The notes under the pieces: generated by a model | Databases searched by the model: none | Told to the model about the DNA's origin: nothing | The model's input: only the letters and a program-made list of their open reading frames with translations | Assembly (NCBI GenBank): GCA_965243605.1 | Contig: CBDEVQ010000033.1 | Location: 39,731 to 103,730 of the forward strand | Source: JBMYYR01 sp965243605 | Lineage (GTDB): Bacteria > Bacteroidota > Bacteroidia > Flavobacteriales > CAJXXR01 | Length of the DNA stretch: 64,000 nucleotides | Direction: 5' to 3' | Made by a program: the position numbers and the translations under genes | Shown: positions 53,076-62,265 of the stretch, one piece after another | Position numbering within the stretch: position 1 is the stretch's first letter | Layout: every line of letters starts with the position of its first letter

Positions 53076-53226
53076 ATATCTAATATACTGAAAACAAAAA
53101 ACATAAACTACAAAAATTCTATAAAATAACAATCTAAGACCATAACTATCTAGTATTTCTCTTTAAATGGTGTATTTCACAAGGTTTTACAATTTTTTGG
53201 TTTAATATAAACACCCAAATTTTCAA

Positions 53227-53496
53227 TTAGCTGATATTGGATAGAATACGTTCTAAGACTTCACGTTTATTTGCAAATTCGATTTCTCTTTGTTTAGCGC
53301 GTTCTAAACTTTCTTCTATTAGTTTATTAACCGCTACAATATTCTTTTTGGTTAAGCCTGTTTGTTGGTATAATATTTGTGACAGCAGAGATGCTGACAT
53401 CATGCTTGACCTTGCTATTCGGCTAATATCTTTACCAGACAAAATACCACGTATTAGTTCAGATATTTCTTGCGAAAGTAAATCCCCTTCTTTCAT
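53227..53496 (-). CDS. Small helical hypothetical protein
   Basis: 89 residues, all helix, with a HTH-like middle 'ISRIARSSMMSASLLSQILYQQTGLTKKNIVAVNKLIEESL' (read in parts) and a charged C-terminal helix. Could be a small DNA-binding protein. A same-size frame on the other strand is much less protein-like. No family recognised. Confidence 0.5.
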   Translation of the reverse strand: MKEGDLLSQEISELIRGILSGKDISRIARSSMMSASLLSQILYQQTGLTKKNIVAVNKLIEESLERAKQREIEFANKREVLERILSNIS

Positions 53497-54026
53497 AATA
53501 TAATTTTTAAATGTAATTATTAGTCATAAGTACTTATTAAAAGTACCCAACACACACATGTTAATCTCATACAAAATACAAATATTAAAACAATAGAAGT
53601 TACTTAGATAAAATTGATTAGAATTAAGTAACTAATATTTACTTAATTCTGATAATAACATTGATTAATAACAAAGTAAAACATTCATAAAAACGAATAT
53701 AAACAACGGATTTAAAACACCTTACGATCCTTTTATTACATTTATCTTTATTTATTTTATATAAATACCAAAGTGCTTAAAGTTCTTTATCTACAACACA
53801 TGCTATCTATATTTACTAACTGAATGTATGTTTCTTTCTCTCGAATTGTTATAAAAACATGATTTCTTTAATAACAACAACATAAAATTGTTGTGCTTTC
53901 ACAATTATTTTGTTTATTTGTTAATAGTGCGCTTCTTCTTTACAAATATAGCCACAATGTACATATGTACAAAATATTAACAGGCAAATATTAAGCGTTA
54001 TTCTATAATCATATAAAAGCATATAA
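53497..54026. other. AT-rich intergenic region upstream of the S24-type regulator
   Basis: About 530 bp without a credible gene. Holds a 14-bp palindrome close to the regulator (listed separately). Very AT-rich, in keeping with an accessory or mobile-element region. Confidence 0.5.
53958..53971. promoter_or_regulatory. 14-bp palindrome, candidate operator of the S24-type repressor
   Basis: TGTACATATGTACA is a perfect palindrome 55 bp before the regulator ATG. Repressors of this class usually control their own gene through such sites. Assignment is inference from position. Confidence 0.4.
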
Positions 54027-54683
54027 ATGAATCGATTTGAATTAAGAAATTTCCGTAAAAAACTTGGTCTATCTAGACAGAAGTTTGCTGATAGGTTAGA
54101 AATATCTATACACACATTAGATTCTTGGGAAACAGGAAAGAGAAATATTCCTAAAACCAAAGTCAAGCTGATTTACAATGTATTTAAATCAACAGATGAG
54201 TTAATACTAACCCAAGATGCTCAAGTTGCGTATAAAAATTCGAATCAGAATTTTGATAATTTTAGTGTTTTACAGGCTAATAGAACGCCTTATTACGATA
54301 CGAATGTCATTTCTAATGTGGTTAAGTCTTTTAACGATGTAAACGATAAGCCGACTTATTTTGTGGATTACCCACCTTTTAGAAATTGTACGGCTATAAT
54401 TAATAATTACGGAGAGAGTATGTCTCCAAAGTTCAGAAATGGAGAACGTTTAGCGGTTAAACAAATCACAAATTTTGATGTTATTTTATGGGGCGAAACG
54501 TATTTGGTAATTACAAATAAAAAATCGAATCATTTGAAAGTGGTTAAAGATGTTTTCCCACATGCTACAGACGAAAACAAAATCATTTTAAGATCTTGCA
54601 ATCCTGATTTTAATGGCGATACAATTATTGATAAAGCCCATATAACGTCTGATATTCCTACAAAATTTGGTAGAAAAAGTTAA
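54027..54683 (+). pseudogene. XRE-HTH / S24 peptidase-like repressor, C-terminus cut by an IS
   Basis: N-terminal HTH 'FRKKLGLSRQKFADRLEISIHTLDSWETGKR' (residues 9-39, read in parts), linker, then an S24/LexA-like domain with Ser in 'YGESMSPKFRNGERLAVKQI' and Lys in 'NHLKVVKDV', resembling phage CI-type repressors. The last four residues (GRKS) and the stop codon come from the left inverted repeat of the IS3 element. The missing C-terminal strand is still readable beyond the IS at 55906-55956. May still fold partly, but the S24 domain is incomplete. Confidence 0.75.
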
Positions 54684-54684
54684 G
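54667..54684. repeat. IS left inverted repeat
   Basis: TTGGTAGAAAAAGTTAAG; pairs 16/18 with 55876-55893. Contributes the end of the interrupted repressor frame. Confidence 0.8.
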
Positions 54685-55546
54685 CCACTCGTTTAATTTG
54701 TTTGTATCTTAATTCTTGTTCTTTTTCGGTAGGTGTTTTGTAGTCTAGAGTAGAGTGTAATCTAGAGTTATTATACCAGTTCATATATTTAAAGATTTCG
54801 GTCTCCAAATGTTTCTTAGATTCAAATGTAATGAGGTAGCATAGTTCAGTTTTAATTGTTTTAAAAAAAGACTCGGCAACGGCATTATCCCAGCAATTTC
54901 CTTTTCTACTCATAGATTGTTTCGCTTTTGTATTTAAGTTAATAATCTGTTTAAAATCATCACATGTATATTGTACTCCACGATCCGAGTGTAATATAAA
55001 GTCATCTTCTATATTTCGATTTAATCGCGCATGTTTCCAAGCTGTAATAACAGTATCTGTAGCTGTTAGATTAGAACTTACAGACCACCCTACAACCTTA
55101 CGGTCTGCTAAATCAATCATTGTAGTTAAATATTGCCAGGTCTGATTAACTTTGATATAAGTAATATCCGATACCCATACTTTCCCAAGTTCTAATACCT
55201 CAAAATTCCGATCTAAATGATTTTCTTCTACTCTATGACTATGATTTGAGTCCGTTGTATTAGTAAATTTCCTACGTGTCTTAGAATATAGCCCCATTTC
55301 TTTCATCAATCTAGAAATATAAGACCTCGAGTAAAAAACACCTTTTCTCTCTAGAGCTTTTTGGAGTTTAGGAGCTCCGTACAATCCTCTATTTTCTGCA
55401 TAAACCGCTTGAATAGACTCTTTTAATTCTATTGTGATGCTAGAACGTTCTATATCTAGCCTACGTTTCCATGAATAATACGCATTAGAACTTATATTTA
55501 AAGACTTACACATCTTCTCGACACAATAGGTTGCTGAATATTCCAA
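54680..55546 (-). CDS. IS3-family transposase OrfB (DDE integrase)
   Basis: 288 residues from a TTG start. HTH_21-type N-terminus ('AVYAENRGLYGAPKLQKALERKG') and rve core with catalytic D-D-E: 'VWVSDITYIKV', 'ILHSDRGVQYTCDDF', 'WDNAVAESFFKTIKTEL'. Its frame lies -1 to orfA and stays open upstream into the end of orfA ('QERQNRYAIILEY'), so OrfAB by -1 programmed frameshifting is likely, as usual for this family; the AAGAAAG stretch near the orfA end could be the slip site. Confidence 0.93.
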   Translation of the reverse strand: MEYSATYCVEKMCKSLNISSNAYYSWKRRLDIERSSITIELKESIQAVYAENRGLYGAPKLQKALERKGVFYSRSYISRLMKEMGLYSKTRRKFTNTTDSNHSHRVEENHLDRNFEVLELGKVWVSDITYIKVNQTWQYLTTMIDLADRKVVGWSVSSNLTATDTVITAWKHARLNRNIEDDFILHSDRGVQYTCDDFKQIINLNTKAKQSMSRKGNCWDNAVAESFFKTIKTELCYLITFESKKHLETEIFKYMNWYNNSRLHSTLDYKTPTEKEQELRYKQIKRVA

Positions 55547-55548
55547 AA

Positions 55549-55854
55549 TTATAGCGTACCTGTTCTGTCTTTCTTGGAGAAAATGCTTACTGCCTTTTTT
55601 AAGATGTCACGTTCCATGGTTACATCTTTTAATTTTTCTTTTAAATGCTTTAGTTCTTTTTGTTCATCAGTCAAAGCTGCATTGCCTCTGCCCGTAAAAC
55701 TGGGACGCTTTGGGTTTAAATATTCTCGACGCCAACGATATAACATATTCAAATTTATTGAATATTCAGACGATAAGCTAGACATCGATTGTCCGCCTTT
55801 GTATAAATCCATTATCATTAACTTAAAGGATTCTTCGTAAGTACTTCTCTTCAT
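55549..55854 (-). CDS. IS3-family transposase OrfA (HTH_Tnp_1)
   Basis: 101 residues: 'RSTYEESFKLMIMDLYKGGQSMSSLSSEYSINLNMLYRWRREYL' (HTH that binds the IS ends, read in parts), then a leucine-zipper helix 'LTDEQKELKHLKEKLKDVTMERDILKKAVSIF'. Complete. Ends 2 bp before orfB. Confidence 0.93.
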   Translation of the reverse strand: MKRSTYEESFKLMIMDLYKGGQSMSSLSSEYSINLNMLYRWRREYLNPKRPSFTGRGNAALTDEQKELKHLKEKLKDVTMERDILKKAVSIFSKKDRTGTL

Positions 55855-55875
55855 AACTGCTAAAATAAGTTTTGT

Positions 55876-55893
55876 CTTAACTTACTCTACCAA
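55876..55893. repeat. IS right inverted repeat
   Basis: CTTAACTTACTCTACCAA, complement of the left end with two mismatches; 22 bp outside the orfA start. Confidence 0.8.
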
Positions 55894-55956
55894 CAAAGGT
55901 AGAAATACCAGTCTATGTACTTAGTGAAAGGAAAAATTAGTCAACTTGTAAATTAG
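55894..55956 (+). pseudogene. Orphaned C-terminus of the S24-type repressor
   Basis: From 55906 the plus strand reads YQSMYLVKGKISQLVN then TAG. 'LVKGKI' is the usual last strand of S24 repressors and is exactly what the 54027 gene lacks. It is one base out of frame with the left part if the IS is removed, so a small indel is also present or the target was altered. Confidence 0.6.
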
Positions 55957-56135
55957 ACAAACCACTTTCTGTTTTAAATATTTTTTATTAATTCAATTCT
56001 TTTTTTCTATTTTTCTTTTTTATTATGACTTATAACGAGTCTTTAAATACCACTTAAAGCCTCTTTTAGCGAACCATTGGACTTCATATAATTAAATTAA
56101 CAGATGTACTACTTACATCGTTTTTTCTTCGTTTA

Positions 56136-56651
56136 TTATTTTAATAATTTCTGGAAAATATAAACATCTTTCCATTCATCATTAAATCTTCTCCAATCTT
56201 TAAGTTCACCTTGCTTTTTATAACCTACAGATTCAAACAATTTAATACTTACATCATTATCAAAGGCGATATAGCAATATAATTGGTGAATATTAAACTG
56301 ACTTTTAACATACTCTTCAATTGTTAATAAGGCTCTTTTACCTAACTGTTTATTTCTATAACGAGGTGAAATTAGAATCCCTATCTCTACACGTCTATGA
56401 CTAGGATCATAGTCTACAAGATCGATAAACCCTAAACATAAATCAGGTTCGTCTAATTTAGACAGTACAAACCTATATTGTTTAGCTTCTAATAATGATA
56501 AATGTGCTTGTTCGATATATTTTTCAAGAGTAAACCTCGAATAGAATTGTTCATGATTTGTATATGAATTCAATTCATTTTCCCAAAAATAAAGAGCGTC
56601 CAAATCATAAGGTTCGAGCGCTCTTAAACAATATTCGTCAAATTTTAACAT
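56136..56651 (-). CDS. GNAT-family N-acetyltransferase
   Basis: 171 residues. RimJ/RimL-like GNAT: 'LRALEPYDLDALYFWEN', acetyl-CoA loop 'VEIGILISPRYRNKQLGKRALLTIEEYV' and 'YIAFDNDVSIKLFESVGYKKQGELKDWRRF'. Closest in style to SpeG or RimL enzymes; substrate uncertain. 7 bp downstream of dapF, so co-transcribed. Confidence 0.88.
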   Translation of the reverse strand: MLKFDEYCLRALEPYDLDALYFWENELNSYTNHEQFYSRFTLEKYIEQAHLSLLEAKQYRFVLSKLDEPDLCLGFIDLVDYDPSHRRVEIGILISPRYRNKQLGKRALLTIEEYVKSQFNIHQLYCYIAFDNDVSIKLFESVGYKKQGELKDWRRFNDEWKDVYIFQKLLK

Positions 56652-56658
56652 GACTATT

Positions 56659-57441
56659 TTATAATTCTATTGAACCTTTATAAACAAAAGTTGCTGGTCC
56701 TTTTAACCAAATATTCTTGAAGGCTCCATCAAAGTAATCGAAACTTACAAATAAGTCTCCCCCTTTTGTTTTCAACTTAATATGTGTACTCCTACTTTCT
56801 CCTGCTAAAAATGCTGAAATAGCAGCCGCTGTAGCTCCTGTTCCACAAGAAAACGTTTCATCTTCTACACCTCGTTCATAAGTACGAATCCAGAATGCGT
56901 CTTTGTCCTCCTTATCTTTCATTAAAAAATTCACATTTGTACCATCGTCTTTAAAACGTTCGTTATAACGAATTTTATGTGCATCTGTAATGATATCTAA
57001 ATGTTGGAAATCATCAATAAATGTCACAAAGTGTGGCGACCCTGTATCTAAGAAGTAATTTCCATCTACATTTTCATATTCCAATACATCTTTCATTTTA
57101 ACACACACTTTTTTTCCTTCAAAAAGAACTTCGTGTAATCCGTCTATAGCAGTAAATCGACCCTTATAATCTATACATCCCAATTCATGTGCAAAGGCTG
57201 CTAAACAACGTCCTCCATTACCACACATCGTGCTTTCTTTACCATCCGAATTGTAATAAACCATCTTAAACGCTTCTATGGCATCATTTTCTAGAACCAT
57301 TAATCCATCGGATCCAATTCCGTACTTTCTATCACATAAAAATTTAATCTGTTCTTCATTCAAATGAATAGAATTTTCACGATTATCAATAATTATGAAA
57401 TCGTTTCCTGTTCCTTGATATTTTGAAAAATTGAGGTGCAT
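56659..57441 (-). CDS. dapF: Diaminopimelate epimerase
   Basis: Converts LL- to meso-diaminopimelate for lysine and peptidoglycan. 260 residues. Catalytic cysteines in 'MCGNGGRC' (about residue 75) and 'FSCGTGATAAA' (about 200); N-terminal 'FSKYQGTGNDFIIIDNR' is diagnostic. Complete. 22 bp after the small membrane-protein gene and 7 bp before the GNAT gene. Confidence 0.97.
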   Translation of the reverse strand: MHLNFSKYQGTGNDFIIIDNRENSIHLNEEQIKFLCDRKYGIGSDGLMVLENDAIEAFKMVYYNSDGKESTMCGNGGRCLAAFAHELGCIDYKGRFTAIDGLHEVLFEGKKVCVKMKDVLEYENVDGNYFLDTGSPHFVTFIDDFQHLDIITDAHKIRYNERFKDDGTNVNFLMKDKEDKDAFWIRTYERGVEDETFSCGTGATAAAISAFLAGESRSTHIKLKTKGGDLFVSFDYFDGAFKNIWLKGPATFVYKGSIEL

Positions 57442-57463
57442 AATTTTTCTTATTATGGGGTTA

Positions 57464-57739
57464 TTACTGATTTGTAGTATTTACATTCTTTTTTAAATGA
57501 ACAAATAGCCATGTTAAGGTAAGTGTTGGAATAAAATCAAAACCAAAACTTAACTCTTCGCCTAAATTTATTAATGCTCCAACGGCTCCTGTTTTATTTC
57601 CAAATAATAACAATAAAATAGTAGCTGAAATTGGAGCCCAAACAGCATCGCTAAATTCTCCGATTCCTGGAATAATAAAACTAAACGTCCCAATTAGGTC
57701 TACGATCAGGCAAATTCCTAATTTTACATACTTATTCAT
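57464..57739 (-). CDS. Small membrane protein
   Basis: 91 residues with two or three TM segments ('LGICLIVDLIGTFSFIIPGIGEFSDAVWAPISATILLLLFG', 'FIPTLTLTWLFVHL', read in parts). The glycine/proline-rich 'PGIGEFSDAVWAPISA' motif recurs in Bacteroidetes homologues as I remember, but no function is known. Upstream member of the dapF group. Confidence 0.75.
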   Translation of the reverse strand: MNKYVKLGICLIVDLIGTFSFIIPGIGEFSDAVWAPISATILLLLFGNKTGAVGALINLGEELSFGFDFIPTLTLTWLFVHLKKNVNTTNQ

Positions 57740-58142
57740 TTCTCAAAACTAACTTTTTATTTTGAATTATTAGATAAGATTTTTAATCATCTTTGTTTAA
57801 TAAATGGGTCATATGTTTTATTAGACCAATTATAAAACAAAGCCTTACGAACTTGTTAAAACCTTCATTCTTATAGGTACTAAATTCCGAAAAATTAATC
57901 GAGTTCATGTCTAATATCATTAAAAAAAACATCAATTAGCAAAGTTTAACTTCATCTCACAAAATATTAAAATTTAACTCTATAAATCAAGTCTTTACAT
58001 CCCAATTCTTAGCCTAGTAAAACCAATTCCTTCTATGATTAAATAAGACATGTTAACGATATCCTAACCTAAACCCAAACTTATTTTGATATTACCAATG
58101 TAAAACGATATATTTGTTTTAGAACAAATTTTTAAACATATT
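57740..58142. other. Divergent intergenic region
   Basis: About 400 bp between the dapF group and fabG; AT-rich, no ORF. Holds the fabG promoter near its right end. Confidence 0.6.
58085..58116 (+). promoter_or_regulatory. Flavobacterial promoter of fabG
   Basis: TTTG at 58085-58088, 20-bp spacer, TATATTTG at 58109-58116: a textbook TTTG-N-TAnnTTTG pair, 27 bp before the ATG. Confidence 0.7.
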
Positions 58143-58886
58143 ATGTTAAAAGGAAAAACAGCTTTAATTACAGGTGCCACTAGAGGAATTGGAAGAGGAA
58201 TTGCTCTTAAATTTGCTGAAAATGGTGCTAATATAGTTTTCACCTACCTATCTTCAGAAGATAAAGCTTTAGCTTTAGAAGCTGAACTTAGAGCATGTGG
58301 TGTTGAAGCTTTCGCTGTAAAATCTGATGCTTCTGTATTTGATGAAGCACATACTTTAGTAGAGTTCGCCTTAGAAAAATTAGGAGGGCGTATAGATATA
58401 TTAATTAACAATGCTGGTATTACCAAGGATAATCTGTTAATGAGAATGTCGGAAGCAGATTATGATCGTGTTTTAGATGTGAATTTAAAATCGATTTTCA
58501 ACCTAACTAAAGCCGCGCAAAGAACTATGCTTAAACAACGTAAAGGGTCTATTATTAATATAGGATCTGTTGTTGGAGTTAAAGGAAATGCAGGACAAGC
58601 TAATTATGCAGCTTCTAAAGCTGGTGCAATTGGTTTCACTAAATCTGTAGCCTTAGAACTTGGATCTAGAAATATTAGATGTAATGTCATTGCTCCTGGT
58701 TTTATTGCAACAGAAATGACTGGAAAACTTGACCCTGAAGTTGTTAAAAACTGGGAGAAAGAAATTCCATTAAAACGAGCAGGTCTTCCTGAAGATGTGG
58801 CAAATGTGGCATTATTTTTGGCATCAGACATGTCTAGTTACGTAACAGGACAAGTTATTAATACTTGTGGTGGTATGTTAACCTAA
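58143..58886 (+). CDS. fabG: 3-oxoacyl-[acyl-carrier-protein] reductase
   Basis: 247-residue SDR enzyme of fatty-acid elongation, NADPH-dependent. Cofactor loop 'GATRGIGRGIA' (about residues 11-21), 'NNAGIT' (about 90), catalytic Ser in 'NIGSVVGVKG' and 'YAASKAG' (Tyr-xxx-Lys), C-terminal 'VTGQVINTCGGM'. Complete and normal length. Heads a plus-strand run that continues to 62190. Confidence 0.95.
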   Translation: MLKGKTALITGATRGIGRGIALKFAENGANIVFTYLSSEDKALALEAELRACGVEAFAVKSDASVFDEAHTLVEFALEKLGGRIDILINNAGITKDNLLMRMSEADYDRVLDVNLKSIFNLTKAAQRTMLKQRKGSIINIGSVVGVKGNAGQANYAASKAGAIGFTKSVALELGSRNIRCNVIAPGFIATEMTGKLDPEVVKNWEKEIPLKRAGLPEDVANVALFLASDMSSYVTGQVINTCGGMLT

Positions 58887-58898
58887 AAAAAAGAATTT

Positions 58899-59264
58899 AT
58901 GGACGTAGATAATAGAAATGGAGATTTAAAGGATAGAACATATCAGTATTCTTTAAATGTAGCTACAATATGTAGAAAAATACAAGGTGATGCACAAGGT
59001 CTTAAAATAGCTGATGCTTTATTTAACAAAGCTACCGCTATTGGATTAACCGCACGCTTGGCTTTTAAAGGGCGTAGTAACAACGATTTTAAAGATAAAC
59101 TTAGACAAATTATTAACGATGCCGATGAGTGTATCTTTTGGTTTGACATGTTAATTGACCTAGGTATAGTTGAAGAAAATACGGTTGAAGAATTAATGGT
59201 TGAAGCTTCAGAACTTATAGCAATCTTTATTTCTATTTCAAAAAAGAGTAGAAGTTCATACTAA
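58899..59264 (+). CDS. Four-helix-bundle protein
   Basis: 121 residues, the compact 'four helix bundle protein' family (23S rRNA-IVP-like, also related to Avd): 'RTYQYSLNVATICRKIQ', 'LFNKATAIGLTARLAFKGRS', 'FKDKLRQIINDADECIFWFDMLIDLGIV', 'ELMVEASELIAIFISISKK'. Probably an adaptor-like protein forming ring pentamers; function not known. 12 bp after fabG. Confidence 0.85.
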   Translation: MDVDNRNGDLKDRTYQYSLNVATICRKIQGDAQGLKIADALFNKATAIGLTARLAFKGRSNNDFKDKLRQIINDADECIFWFDMLIDLGIVEENTVEELMVEASELIAIFISISKKSRSSY

Positions 59265-59273
59265 TTAAAATTT

Positions 59274-61344
59274 ATGCTTAATCTTTTGATTAAAAATTAT
59301 GGGACAATATTGATTTTTATAATCATATTGTCCTTTTTAGCTTCATACATATTTTACCATTTTAATGGAAAATCGCTTTCTTTTATAAAAAAGTGGATAC
59401 TTATTAGTTTGAGGGGTTTTGTATTTGCTCTCATTGCTTTTTTACTTTTTAATCCAAGTATTGAATCTATTCAAGAAATAAATATTAAAAAGAAATTAAT
59501 TGTTTTGGTTGATAATTCAGCTTCCATGACAAATGCAGGCTTTAATATTGAAACAACAAATGCTCTAATAGATAATATTAAATTAAATGTAGGTGATAAC
59601 CTAGATGTAATCCCGTATGCATTTGACAAAGCACTAAACGATTTGTCAGCCTACTCTGGAAATGGTAAATACACGAATATTACTGGGAGTTTAAAAAACA
59701 TTCAAAATCAGTTTGAATCTGAAGAAGTACATGCTGCCATATTAATTTCTGATGGAATATATAATTCGTCTTATCATCCGAAATGGATTAATCCTAAAAT
59801 TGATTTCCCAATTTATACCGTAGGTTTCGGGGATTCTATTCAGTATGCAGATCTTGGTATTGACCATATTCAACATAATTCAATTTCGTACTTGGGTAAT
59901 GAATTCCCAATAGAAGTTAATGCATCTACAAAAGCATGGAACGGAAAACCAGTTCAGCTTACTATCCGAAACTCTAAAGGAAAGATCGTTTATGAATCAA
60001 CTTGGGTAAAGCCTCTAAACATTGATTACAACGTTTTTAAAACATCCTTAAAAACTGAACATACAGGAATAAATACATATACTGTACAAGTATCTTCTGA
60101 CGAAACAGAAAAGAATATAAAAAATAACCAACGTAAATTTAGCATTGATGTATTAGATGTGAAAAATAAAATACTTTTATTGGCATCTGAAGTTCATCCA
60201 GACCATCATGCTATTCACAACTCTATAAAATCTAATTTAGATTATAATGTAGAATTTAATACGGTTGAAAACTCCAAAAATATAGATCTTAAATTATACG
60301 ACTGTGTTATCTATTTGGGTTATCAAAAAGATACAAAACCACTATTAGATCAAACTTTTGCGAACAATCAAGCATTTCTTATTAAGATTAATCAAAGCTC
60401 AGATATAAAACATCTTAAAAAATCTTTTCCAAAGCAATTTTATTCTAAAAATGCGATGTTGGATTGGGATATAGCACAAAATACGATTAACAAAAACTTT
60501 AAAGGTTTCACATTTTCTGAACAAGTAAAAACGTTTTTAAAAAGCATCACCGCCACTTTTTGTTCCATTTACAAATTTGGAATCTCAAAGTCCAACTGAA
60601 CATATTTTATTACAAAATATTCTAGGTTCAACGAATAATAAAGGGATTATAAGTATTGGTAATTTAAAAGATGTTCGTTACGGGGTTATTCAAGGTGAAG
60701 GGTTCTGGAAATGGAGAATGAATGACTTTAAAACCAACCAATCTTTTGAAATATTCGATGGGTTTATCCAGTCGGTTGTCAGGCTCATTAATATTCAGAA
60801 AGATAAACGATTATTCCATGTAGACTTTCCATCTTCAATAAATCAAAATGAAGAACACATAATAGATGCTAAAATCTATAATGATTCTTACGAACAAATT
60901 ACAGAAGACGAAATTCAATTAAATGTAAAGCATAGCAATGGTTTAGAGTTTACATTCCCATTTAATAAAATTCAGCAGGTTTATCAAACCAAGGTATCCA
61001 TTACTGATATTGGACATTATTCATATGAAATTATTAACCTTTCAAAATCGAATACGCGTTTAGCTTCTGGTGAGTTTGACGTGATAGAAAACAACTTAGA
61101 AAGTCAGAATGAAGTTGCCAACTTTGAAGTTTTACGCTTTATAGCGAATGAAACAAATGGTCAATTTATTAATGAAAGTTCAATGGGTACTTTGCCTGAT
61201 TTGGTTTCTTCTAAAAAGATAGAGAAGAATGTCTACACTCAAAAAAAGACCAAAGGACTTATTTCAAAAGTGTGGATTCTAGTACTTATTCTTTTGTTGG
61301 GGTTAACTGAATGGTTTTTAAGGCGAAAATTCACTTTACAATAG
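59274..61344 (+). pseudogene. VWA-domain membrane protein, one frameshift
   Basis: Two N-terminal TM helices ('TILIFIIILSFLASYIFY', 'WILISLRGFVFALIAFLLF'), then a von Willebrand A domain with MIDAS 'VLVDNSASM' and 'AILISDGIYNSSYH', Ig-like parts, and a C-terminal TM ('VWILVLILLLGLTEWFL'). This is the architecture of Bacteroidetes BatA-like or gliding-associated VWA proteins. The frame slips near 60544-60547: the expected reading is KSSPPLFVPFTNLESQSPTEH and continues open to 61344. A single-base indel explains it, so decay or sequence error. Confidence 0.8.
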
Positions 61345-61359
61345 TACAATATTCGTATT

Positions 61360-62190
61360 ATGAAAGAACAGGATTTAATTTACAAAGGTGCTAATGGAAA
61401 ATTAGCAGGTTATGATTTAGCAATTCCAGATCATTTTAATGGAACTTTAATCTATTTTATTCATGGGTATAAAGGGTATAAAAACTGGGGAGCTTGGGAC
61501 TTAATTTCAGATTTTTTCTATGATAATGGTTATGGGTTTACCAAATGTAATCTTAGCCATAATGGAACATCTTTAAGCCATCCAAATGACTTTACAGATT
61601 TAAATGCATTTGCAGAAAACACATACTCTTACGAATTAGAAGACATCAAATCGTTTATTAATACTGTTAATTCTCAAATCCAACAACCTGTTCAGTCTAG
61701 AGTGCTCATTGGGCATAGCCGTGGTGGTGGAGATGTGATTCTTTCAACTGAAAACAATATTAATATTTTAGTAACCTGGGCTTCAATATCAAATATTGGA
61801 AATAGGTTTTTAAAAGGTGAAGCTTTAATCAAATGGAAAACAGAAGGTGTTTATTCCGTGTTAAATGGCAGAACTAAACAACACATGCCACATAATTATT
61901 CTTTCTATCAAGATTATATTCAGAATTCAGACCGATTAAATATATTGAAAGCAGCTAAAAACTTGACTTTACCTTGGGCAATAATTCATGGTACCGAAGA
62001 TACATCCGTTACCATTTCTGAAGGATTAGAATTAAAAAATGCTTGTAAACATAGTCAGTTTATTGAAATTACAGGTGCTAATCATGTCTTTGGAGCTAAA
62101 GAGCCATACCATTCTTCACAACTCCCCGAACATACATTAGATCTCATTACACAAACCTTAAACTTTATTAAAGAGCAAACAAAACATTAG
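61360..62190 (+). CDS. Alpha/beta hydrolase (dienelactone-hydrolase-like)
   Basis: 276 residues, cytoplasmic. 'YFIHGYKGYKNWGAWDL' oxyanion region, nucleophile elbow 'LIGHSRGGGD' (Ser), Asp in 'IIHGTEDTSV' and His in 'TGANHVFGA', a complete catalytic triad. The 'HGYKGYKNWGAW' opening is typical of a Bacteroidetes group of unknown substrate. 15 bp after the VWA gene; last gene of the fabG-headed run. Confidence 0.85.
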   Translation: MKEQDLIYKGANGKLAGYDLAIPDHFNGTLIYFIHGYKGYKNWGAWDLISDFFYDNGYGFTKCNLSHNGTSLSHPNDFTDLNAFAENTYSYELEDIKSFINTVNSQIQQPVQSRVLIGHSRGGGDVILSTENNINILVTWASISNIGNRFLKGEALIKWKTEGVYSVLNGRTKQHMPHNYSFYQDYIQNSDRLNILKAAKNLTLPWAIIHGTEDTSVTISEGLELKNACKHSQFIEITGANHVFGAKEPYHSSQLPEHTLDLITQTLNFIKEQTKH

Positions 62191-62228
62191 TTAATTAATA
62201 TTTCTCTTTATTCTCAAAAATAAAAAAG

Positions 62229-62255
62229 GCCATTCATTTTATTATAATGAATGGC
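62229..62255. terminator. Bidirectional hairpin terminator
   Basis: 10-bp stem GCCATTCATT (62229-62238) with complement at 62246-62255; A6 before, TTTTATTTTT after. Separates two convergent genes. Confidence 0.85.
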
Positions 62256-62265
62256 TCTTTTATTT

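Larger units (their letters stand above)
54667..55893 (-). mobile_element. IS3-family (IS150-type) insertion sequence
   Basis: About 1.23 kb, bounded by imperfect terminal inverted repeats (54667-54684 TTGGTAGAAAAAGTTAAG; 55876-55893 complement of TTGGTAGAGTAAGTTAAG; 16/18 match), with orfA and orfB on the minus strand. Both ORFs look intact. No clean target duplication; ACAAA occurs at 54660-54664 and 55893-55897. Inserted into the S24-type repressor gene. Confidence 0.9.

Noticed and set aside
53237..53503. 88-codon plus-strand ORF opposite the 53227 gene
   Set aside because: Cys/Ser/Leu-rich shadow translation; the minus-strand protein has a more natural helical composition.
54660..55897. 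ACAAA as the target-site duplication of the IS
   Set aside because: The left copy is separated by two to three bases from the inverted repeat, so a clean duplication is not shown.
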